NCBI GenBank assembly: GCA_009731375.1
Contig: BJOX01000199.1
Coordinates: forward strand, 152,852-175,875
Source: Paulinella micropora
Lineage: Eukaryota; Cercozoa; Imbricatea; Euglyphida
Reading direction: 5' to 3'
DNA: 23,024 nt
The notes under the pieces were generated by a model. The model was not told the origin of the DNA. It saw nothing but the letters and a program-made list of their open reading frames with translations, and did not search any database. Positions 20,167 through 23,024 of this stretch are shown here, piece by piece; the stretch's first letter is position 1, and each line of letters begins with the position of its first letter. The translations under genes and the position numbers were made by a program.

Positions 20167-20736
20167 GCACTGGCCTTGAGCGAGCACGGGTTGCGCCCTT
20201 GCCACTCCAGCCCTTGTTCCGTGCTAGCACAACACCCAGCAACCAGCACGTGGAAATGGTACACACATACACCAGAACGATGGGCACCAGTCATCGAACA
20301 GGTTGCAGCGCCAGATCAGGGTGCCTTTGTCCCCTGTCAGGCACAGGGCAGATATCTCCACAAATGCTTGGCGTACTTATTCTTGACCAGTTTGCGTCAT
20401 GCCTGCAGACTTAAGGTACGTTTTCAGATCCCCAGCCTTACACACGCCACAGTGAGATTTTGATAGACAAGAAAATACAACATGCACGCAACCGATTGAA
20501 ATACTATGTGCATAGCCTTTAGTTTTGTTCATATGCATATATCATGCACCATTATCTGGAGCTTTTCGTACGTATATGTATGGAAATGTTTGCATAAATC
20601 TGTTCATGCAAGCGTCGGAGTCAGGGCCTCGACAAATTCGAGTGCAAATAAAAGTACGTGCTACCTTCATTTTTTCGAATTTGGCTCTTCCCATCTTGAC
20701 TCGGAACGCTGATGGTGCGCCCTCCAGACAGATGTG
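10208..20736 (-). CDS. J-domain / zinc-ribbon / SAP nuclear protein, at least 26 exons, 5' end not found
   Basis: This minus-strand gene is reconstructed from short open segments flanked by AG acceptors and GT or GC donors, whose phases fit at nearly every junction. Order in the protein: unidentified N-terminal part (20736-19977), Ser/Gly-rich linker and J domain with HPD (19766-18637), acidic stretch and Cys4 zinc ribbon (18394-16366), charged helices (15756-12499), SAP domain (11810-10717), Lys-rich/acidic tail (10550-10208). The exons found give about 670 residues. J domains stimulate Hsp70 ATPase and SAP domains bind DNA or RNA, so a nuclear co-chaperone is inferred. I know no named protein with this architecture. 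Unsettled points are the first exons, the junctions 16366/15756 and 14940/13960 (each needs two more bases, for instance from a microexon), and the exon at 18059-18124. The introns carry most of the region's microsatellites. Confidence 0.75.
10717..11810 (-). CDS. J/SAP gene: SAP domain exons
   Basis: Exon 11810-11661 runs from VLEAAAITGEVMDKEELEDL and EQDELIARLTSLRD to LLLEGK (50 codons, phase 0/0; the donor GTCTCC is weak). Exon 11222-11139 is KRRGASRSSLTADSLPPNLQ plus ALSIQELK, with a strong GTACGT donor. Exon 10793-10717 is AVAAAHGLVIRSKHKAEIIE plus EMERE and two bases, with donor GTAAGC. Joined, LSIQELKAVAAAHGL and IRSKHKAEIIEEM give the helix-turn-helix of a SAP domain: a hydrophobic-x-x-ELK helix, a Gly turn, then K-x-E-[IL]-I. 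SAP domains bind AT-rich DNA or RNA in chromatin proteins. Partial copies of the middle exon lie on both sides of it (11322-11268 and 11097-11050). Confidence 0.82.
10863..11034. repeat. (CATA)n array in an intron
   Basis: Imperfect CATA/TACG repeats fill the intron between SAP exon parts. The gene strand reads TATG. Confidence 0.92.
11050..11097 (-). pseudogene. Truncated 3' copy of the SAP exon
   Basis: It encodes DSLPPNLRALSLQKLK, matching the last 16 codons of exon 11222-11139, with its own donor GTCTAC but no acceptor. It lies downstream of the full exon and is bounded by microsatellite sequence. Confidence 0.85.
11231..11625. repeat. Pentanucleotide arrays: (CATAA)n, (TTATC)n, plus (AATC)n
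   Basis: CATAA units at 11231-11264 and 11365-11408, TTATC units at 11462-11560, and AATC units at 11592-11625. They surround the truncated SAP exon copy in one intron. Confidence 0.92.
11268..11322 (-). pseudogene. Truncated 5' copy of the SAP exon
   Basis: It has an acceptor ATGCAG followed by KRRCQSRISLTADALPSNL, matching the first 19 codons of exon 11222-11139. It then runs into a pentanucleotide array and lacks ALSIQELK and the donor. It lies upstream of the full exon in transcription order. Confidence 0.85.
11814..11900. repeat. (GTAT)n and (TG)n array in an intron
   Basis: TATG and TG repeats start directly beyond the acceptor of exon 11810-11661. The gene strand reads CATA. Confidence 0.92.
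11940..12386. repeat. Diverged tandem duplication of about 190 bp in an intron
   Basis: Segments 11947-12121 and 12209-12377 align along their length. GAAATAGACCGACTTGAACT pairs with AAAATAGGCCAAGTTTGAAC near their left ends. ACAGTGAGATCAAG pairs with ACAGAAAGCTGATATCAA near their right ends. They are well diverged. No gene is recognised in them. Confidence 0.5.
12411..12643. repeat. (GTAT)n arrays flanking exon 12540-12499
   Basis: TATG-type repeats at 12411-12486 and 12546-12643 lie on both sides of the 42-base exon. Confidence 0.92.
12499..15756 (-). CDS. J/SAP gene: charged helical exons
   Basis: Exons in order: 15756-15723 (one base, VMKEVRATLKE), 15208-15156 (EAVARQRKRAAKLARRK plus two bases), 14985-14940 (completing Arg, then GQARGAADSDEVEER), 13960-13918 (CGKDFSENSDMDEH), 13610-13554 (EKTLHLMSCTDSDKIQTHQ), 13296-13231 (KKKARAKEEAERKENLHHAQ plus ED), 12925-12884 (AGAKAAWQALGGRK), 12540-12499 (EQLWLLSASHLRAM). 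All have AG before and GT after, and internal phases agree except between 14940 and 13960. The composition (Lys, Arg, Glu, Ala) predicts long alpha helices or a coiled coil. CGKDFSENSDMDEH looks like part of a C2H2 finger, but the partner Cys is not visible, so a zinc finger is unproven. Confidence 0.6.
12801..12882. repeat. (TATC)n array
   Basis: It runs to one base from the donor of exon 12925-12884, so the donor GTAGAT is itself made by the repeat. Confidence 0.95.
12927..13180. repeat. (CATA)n then (GTAT)n arrays in one intron
   Basis: CATA units at 12927-13012 and GTAT units at 13099-13180 are complementary and separated by about 85 bases of unique sequence, so they can pair as a hairpin. 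No exon is visible in the loop: its gene strand lacks any AG acceptor. Confidence 0.9.
13309..13476. repeat. Imperfect tandem repeat with GCGCTTTGCG core
   Basis: GAGGGTTAGAGCGCTTT plus TTTATGTACAAAAC occurs at 13345-13382 and 13439-13476. A related CAATCAGGGTTNGGGG start occurs at 13311 and 13384. It lies in the intron between exons 13610-13554 and 13296-13231. Its identity is unknown. Confidence 0.75.
13636..13910. repeat. (GTAG)n/(GATA)n and (GA)n arrays
   Basis: GTAG and GATA units at 13636-13746 and GA-rich purine tracts at 13802-13910, in the intron between exons 13960-13918 and 13610-13554. The non-repeat piece between them (13747-13801) has no phase-compatible exon. Confidence 0.92.
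14041..14168. repeat. (TA)n, (GAGT)n, (TG)n compound microsatellite
   Basis: TATA, GTGT, GAGT and GTGT blocks follow one another in an intron. Confidence 0.93.
14169..14723. other. Unique 550-base intron block, possibly a transposable-element fragment
   Basis: Little simple repeat is present. It has a direct repeat CCCCGACTTCATCA (near 14546 and 14576) and a perfect 11-base inverted repeat (14360-14370 with 14380-14390, loop 9). No open frame or splice-framed exon is convincing, although a small missing exon of the J/SAP gene must lie somewhere in 13961-14939 if the phases are right. Confidence 0.4.
14724..14913. repeat. (GATA)n and (CATA)n arrays
   Basis: GATA at 14724-14770 and CATA at 14868-14913, ending shortly before exon 14985-14940. 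Confidence 0.93.
15080..15124. repeat. (CT)n array
   Basis: Pure CT repeat in the intron between exons 15208-15156 and 14985-14940. Confidence 0.95.
15222..15708. repeat. (TATC)n then (CATA)n then (CTA)n arrays
   Basis: TATC with TATATC variants at 15222-15462, CATA at 15463-15680, and CTA at 15681-15708. It fills nearly the whole intron between exons 15756-15723 and 15208-15156. Confidence 0.95.
15757..16038. other. Non-repeat intron sequence with C run and (CAA)n
   Basis: A run of 13 C at 15835-15847 and CAA units to 15881. Apart from the candidate microexon at 15809-15825 nothing coding is seen. Confidence 0.5.
15809..15825 (-). CDS. Candidate 17-base microexon of the J/SAP gene
   Basis: GTTCCAG precedes and GTCTGT follows 17 bases that would add five codons plus two bases. 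That is exactly what is needed to link exon 16407-16366 (ending in phase 0) to exon 15756-15723 (beginning with one base). The alternative is a donor two bases further on at the first exon. Phase argument only. Confidence 0.25.
16039..16361. repeat. (CATA)n array with (CAGA) variants
   Basis: About 320 bases of CATA repeat, with AGACATACAGAAAGACATAC higher-order units at 16088-16160. It ends a few bases from the donor of exon 16407-16366. Confidence 0.95.
16366..18394 (-). CDS. J/SAP gene: acidic stretch and zinc ribbon
   Basis: Exon 18394-18323 encodes EVEEEEPRYSKQEAQPLHKI plus SRGN (0/0). A possible exon 18124-18059 with a strong GTGAGT donor is open in phase 0/0 but doubtful. Exon 17934-17889 is AVCGRTCAAPAAARP plus one base. 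Exon 17555-17526 gives GADATLKATR plus one base. Exon 16910-16861 completes Pro, then IHDCPRCKKPFEYSPE. Exon 16407-16366 is DYNRKITCGRDTCK. The last two place CPRC and C-x4-C about 16 residues apart, with the pattern CP-C-K..FEY....NRKI.C. This resembles the zinc ribbon that follows the J domain in a group of plant J-proteins (those with DUF3444). The alternative frame of 17934-17889 would also give a CPRC motif, but phase argues against it. Confidence 0.72.
16451..16551. repeat. (GATA)n array
   Basis: It directly abuts the truncated DYNRKI exon copy. Confidence 0.95.
16550..16571 (-). pseudogene. Truncated 5' copy of the DYNRKI exon
   Basis: Bases 16550-16571 match 16390-16411 in about 19 of 22 positions. 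They keep the acceptor CTAG and the first six codons (GYNRKI) but run straight into a GATA array in place of the rest of the exon. They lie upstream of the complete exon in the direction of transcription. Confidence 0.75.
16600..16996. repeat. (CATA)n arrays around the zinc-ribbon exon and its fragment
   Basis: CATA units at 16600-16752, 16800-16847 and 16917-16996, interrupted by the exon fragment and the complete exon. Confidence 0.92.
16763..16792 (-). pseudogene. Truncated 3' copy of the zinc-ribbon exon
   Basis: Bases 16763-16792 match 16851-16880 in 26 of 30 positions. They contain the end of the exon (FEYSPE) with its donor GTATCC but lack the CPRC half and an acceptor. The fragment lies in the intron downstream of the complete exon, bounded by CATA arrays. 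Confidence 0.8.
17000..17230. other. Intron sequence rich in ACAA, no gene
   Basis: A-, C- and G-rich unique sequence ending in ACATACATT units (17185-17231). No splice-framed exon is seen. Confidence 0.5.
17361..17445. mobile_element. Small foldback element, copy 1
   Basis: CTACACTAACTCCCGAAATT and TCGGGTGCGAGAGCCACCC on the left face GGGTGGCCTCTCTCGCA on the right as an inverted repeat. It shares its left arm with the element at 18191-18300. Confidence 0.55.
17580..17868. repeat. (TG)n, (TATG)n and (GT)n(GA)n arrays
   Basis: TG/TATG at 17580-17630 and GT then GA repeats at 17820-17868, in the intron between exons 17934-17889 and 17555-17526. Confidence 0.9.
18191..18300. mobile_element. 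Small foldback element, copy 2
   Basis: The left arm (18191-18233, with TTTCGGGTGCGAGAGAGCCA) and right arm (18256-18300) pair over about 40 bases with few mismatches. The ends read CTACACTATCCC and, inverted, CTACACAATCCC. It lies in an intron of the J/SAP gene, about 0.8 kb from copy 1. Confidence 0.65.
18418..18627. repeat. (CATA)n array with ACACACAAC variants
   Basis: Fills the intron between exons 18678-18637 and 18394-18323. Confidence 0.95.
18637..19766 (-). CDS. J/SAP gene: Ser/Gly linker and J domain
   Basis: Exon 19766-19596 (57 codons) runs from DELLEALVNFLKSKKGRGG through a Gly/Ser stretch with six consecutive Ser to PSPQEVATEVLRLGE. Exon 19396-19349 is EEAWLDILNLATPSNQ. Exon 19248-19198 is RLTTSSPVAQMRKAYLK. 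Exon 18951-18889 is LSLVIHPDKLQGFEQATKSF plus Q. Exon 18678-18637 is LLVKALDELSRPKE. All are phase 0/0. Joined, they form a J domain: helix I (WLDILNL), helix II (QMRKAYLKLSLVI), the obligatory HPD (18928-18936) and helix III (EQATKSFQLLVKALDEL). The loop before helix II is several residues longer than usual; a shorter exon using CCCCAG would fit better but breaks phase. The donor after 18889 is CAG|GCAAGT, a classic GC-AG intron. Confidence 0.82.
18740..18771. other. Poly(G) run and 10-N gap
   Basis: A run of about 18 G, AAGG, then ten N. It is probably an unresolved homopolymer. Confidence 0.9.
18965..19120. repeat. (CA)n, (CAA)n, poly(A) to poly(T) switch and 10-N gap
   Basis: CA units at 18965-18983, AACAAGACAA units, CAA at 19018-19045, then about 49 A (19056-19104), TTTTTT and ten N (19111-19120). 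It lies in the intron between J-domain exons 19248-19198 and 18951-18889. Confidence 0.92.
19977..20736 (-). CDS. J/SAP gene: 5' exon block (function unknown)
   Basis: Four exons, 5' to 3' on the minus strand. 20736-20665 encodes HICLEGAPSAFRVKMGRAKF plus EKMK (phase 0/0). 20355-20288 encodes ISALCLTGDKGTLIWRCNLF plus DD and two bases. 20223-20175 completes a Cys codon, then TEQGLEWQGRNPCSLK. 20036-19977 encodes MGELKKATAQAGVLVIEGTQ. Two donors are GC rather than GT (after 20175 and 19977). Phases 0, 2 and 0 are mutually consistent. The first exon has a proper acceptor (GTTGCGCAG) and no ATG, so further 5' exons probably exist, although the ATG at 20036 could serve as a start in another model. 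I recognise no domain here. Confidence 0.55.
20096..20166. repeat. (ACAA)n and (CAA)n arrays
   Basis: ACAA then CAA repeats in the intron after exon 20223-20175. Confidence 0.95.
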
Positions 20737-20933
20737 CTGCGCAACAGTCAAATAGGCTCAAGCAAGTCGCATTATACTTTGGTTCAGCAAATTTACCGTT
20801 TGAATTAAATAAGTATGTCGAAAATGCATAACCAATTTTGAGCTCTATGGTGATGATGACAGATAGAGAGACACAGTAACGTAGGTAGGTAGCAAGAAGT
20901 ACTGGCAGATAGATAGAAGATAAATAGATAGCG
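20737..20933. other. Region upstream of the first found exon
   Basis: No exon, promoter motif or repeat is convincing. The 5' part of the J/SAP gene is probably further upstream or beyond the window. Confidence 0.4.
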
Positions 20934-20935
20934 TC

Positions 20936-21009
<74 letters not shown>

Positions 21010-21046
21010 TATAGATAGATAGATACAGATAGATACAGATAGATAC

Positions 21047-21097
<51 letters not shown>

Positions 21098-21135
21098 GAT
21101 AGATAGGTAGGTAGGTAGGTAGGTAGGTAGGTAGG

Positions 21136-21166
<31 letters not shown>

Positions 21167-21231
21167 TAGATAGATAGACAGACAGACAGATAGACAGACA
21201 GATAGACAGACAGATAGACAGATAGATAGAC

Positions 21232-21273
<42 letters not shown>

Positions 21274-21298
21274 GTAGGTAGGTAGGTAGGTAGGTAGG

Positions 21299-21339
<41 letters not shown>

Positions 21340-21394
21340 GGATGGNNNNNNNNNNAGGCAGATAGATAGATGGATAGATAGATGGATAGATAGA

Positions 21395-21430
<36 letters not shown>

Positions 21431-21435
21431 TAGAC

Positions 21436-21503
<68 letters not shown>

Positions 21504-21590
21504 GGATGGATGGATGGATGGATGAATGGATGGATGGATGGATGGACAGATGATGCATGGACAGGCAGACAGATAGATTGATAGACAGAG
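20934..21590. repeat. Long (GATA)n array with GTAG, GACA and GATG variant blocks
   Basis: About 650 bases of tetranucleotide repeat, interrupted by a 10-N gap at 21346-21355. Homogeneous variant blocks appear in order: GATA, GATACA, GTAG, GACA/GATA, GTAG, GATA, gap, GATA, GACA, GATA, GATG. Confidence 0.96.
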
Positions 21591-21731
<141 letters not shown>

Positions 21732-21827
21732 AAGGTATAACTTACTAGCTATACTTTTCACGTGGACGTTCCCTGAGTCCAATTGTAAAATTGTTCTCTC
21801 AATAAAAATGAAGAAGAAGAAGAAGAA
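21732..21827 (-). repeat. Inverted copy of the 412-bp repeat unit (central part)
   Basis: On the minus strand it reads TTCTTC units, TTTTTATTGAGAGAACAATT, TTACAATTGGACTCAGGGAA, CGTCCACGTGAAAAGTATAG and AGTTATACCTT. This is nearly identical to 1137-1225, including the adjoining TTC/CT microsatellite. A gap cuts it at 21731. Confidence 0.9.
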
Positions 21828-21853
21828 GAGAGAGAGAGAGAGAGAGAGCGAGT

Positions 21854-21916
<63 letters not shown>

Positions 21917-21986
21917 CGCGCGCGCGAGTGTGTGTGTGTGAGAGAGAGAGAGAGGAAGAGAGAGAGAGGAAGAGAGAGAGAGAGAG

Positions 21987-22027
<41 letters not shown>

Positions 22028-22030
22028 TTG
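21828..22030. repeat. (GA)n, (GT)n and (GC)n compound microsatellite
   Basis: GA arrays interrupted by TGTGTG at about 21885 and 21930, and by GCGCGCGC at about 21917. Confidence 0.92.
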
Positions 22031-22252
22031 AGAGAGAAAACTCGAAGAAGAGATATGCAATTTACATGCATTGTGAAACATAGAAAACATATGTTATCAA
22101 TACGTGTACGTACAGAAGCATTTTCTATACACAGCCAAGATTCTAGCAGCCATGAAATTTAAATTGTCAGCAGCAAACTAGTGCTCTCTGGCTAAGTTTT
22201 TGTCTAGATGCTCTTCGGAATTCTTACTCTGTCATAAATTGATTATTTACAG

Positions 22253-22376
22253 GTACCAGTATGTGTTACAATTTACCTATTCGAGTACAGCCGAAGGACG
22301 AATGATGGAGAAAATTTCTAGCAACTTGAGACAGATTCCCAAACAAACTTCCACTGAAAAAGCGACCGTCACGCTG
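22253..22376 (+). CDS. Candidate internal exon, unknown protein
   Basis: GATTATTTACAG ends at 22252 and GTATTG begins at 22377. The 124 bases between are open in one frame: RYQYVLQFTYSSTAEGR, then MMEKISSNLRQIPKQTS, then TEKATVTL. It starts with one base of a split codon and ends in phase 0. Composition is protein-like and free of repeats. No family is recognised, and neither neighbouring exon nor start is found. It would be the only plus-strand exon in this part. Confidence 0.35.
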
Positions 22377-22420
22377 GTATTGCCTTCAATGTGCCTTTTT
22401 CTTCCGAATCGTAAAACATT

Positions 22421-22563
22421 CAATAACAACGACAACAACAACAACAACAACAACAAAACAACAACAACAAAACAACAACAGTACTAACAACAACAACAAC
22501 AACAACAACAACAAAAACAACAACAACAGCAACAACAACAACAACGACAACAACAGCAACAGC

Positions 22564-22595
<32 letters not shown>

Positions 22596-22603
22596 CTACT
22601 ACT
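22421..22603. repeat. (CAA)n array with GACAA/CAGCAA variants
   Basis: About 180 bases of CAA-type trinucleotide repeat, followed by CTACTACTA. Confidence 0.95.
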
Positions 22604-22760
22604 AGGCCTAGGCCTTCGGTTTAATGAAGTTAACAATTTAACCTCTGGTCTATCCATACAAATCGTTAGCTCAAGAGCTATTGATTTAACTAGATGGTGA
22701 CCTACGTCTCAAGTTATTAAAGGTAATGAGAAATTATCAAAATATTAAAGTATTAAAATA
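22604..22760. other. AT-rich sequence with no supported gene
   Basis: Short unique stretch before the last gap. Confidence 0.4.
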
Positions 22761-22877
22761 NNNNNNNNNNNNNNNNNNNNNNNNNNNNNNNNNNNNNNNN
22801 NNNNNNNNNNNNNNNNNNNNNNNNNNNNNNNNNNNNNNNNNNNNNNNNNNNNNNNNNNNNNNNNNNNNNNNNNNNNN
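22761..22877. other. Assembly gap (N run)
   Basis: 117 unknown bases just before a TA array. Confidence 0.98.
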
Positions 22878-22881
22878 ATAT

Positions 22882-22957
<76 letters not shown>

Positions 22958-23024
22958 TTAATCTTTTATGAAGTCAAAGTAAAGTTCTAGTTCAGTGAGG
23001 AACGAGAAAAAAAAAAAAAAAAAA
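22878..23024. repeat. (TA)n array and terminal poly(A)
   Basis: TA repeat at 22878-22953, a short unique piece, then 18 A to the window end. Confidence 0.93.

Overview
The window is nuclear DNA from an intron-rich eukaryote. It has GT-AG and some GC-AG introns, many exons of 30-80 bases, a non-LTR retrotransposon, small foldback transposons and very dense microsatellites. A J-protein whose zinc ribbon resembles the plant type, plus a mitochondrial Tim21/Coa1-like gene, fits an alga or other free-living protist. The lineage cannot be fixed from this sequence alone. Runs of N mark assembly gaps at 691-766, 1653-1662, 18762-18771, 19111-19120, 21346-21355, 21722-21731 and 22761-22877.

Layout. 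1-1480: the C-terminal tail of one LINE (minus strand), a trinucleotide array, and two tandem copies of a repeat unit of about 412 bp that recurs inverted at 21.7 kb. 1576-6170: a nearly full-length but decayed LINE on the minus strand, with ORF1 (coiled coil plus the usual ORF1 C-terminal domain), ORF2 (APE-type endonuclease and reverse transcriptase with YADD) and a poly(A) tail read as poly(T). 6399-6566: a TTTC array. 6819-7500: a two-exon plus-strand gene for a Tim21/Coa1-type mitochondrial inner-membrane protein. 7500-9840: a GATC-rich stretch, two related foldback MITEs and a retrotransposon pol remnant.

10208-20736 is dominated by one minus-strand gene split into at least 26 small exons. 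The exons can be chained with reading-frame phase kept at nearly every junction. The deduced protein has an unidentified N-terminal part, a J domain with HPD, a Cys4 zinc ribbon, charged helices, a SAP domain split by an intron, and a Lys-rich/acidic nuclear-type tail. Its introns are largely made of CATA, GATA, TATC and CA/GA arrays. Three exons have truncated copies beside them in the introns. 20737-23024 is mostly GATA, GA and CAA arrays, with one possible plus-strand exon at 22253-22376.

The two host genes have no evident functional link. The J-domain protein would act as an Hsp70 co-chaperone at chromatin or nucleic acid, and the Tim21/Coa1 protein in mitochondrial protein import or cytochrome oxidase assembly. 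The most noteworthy item is the J/zinc-ribbon/SAP gene with its microsatellite introns and exon-fragment duplications.
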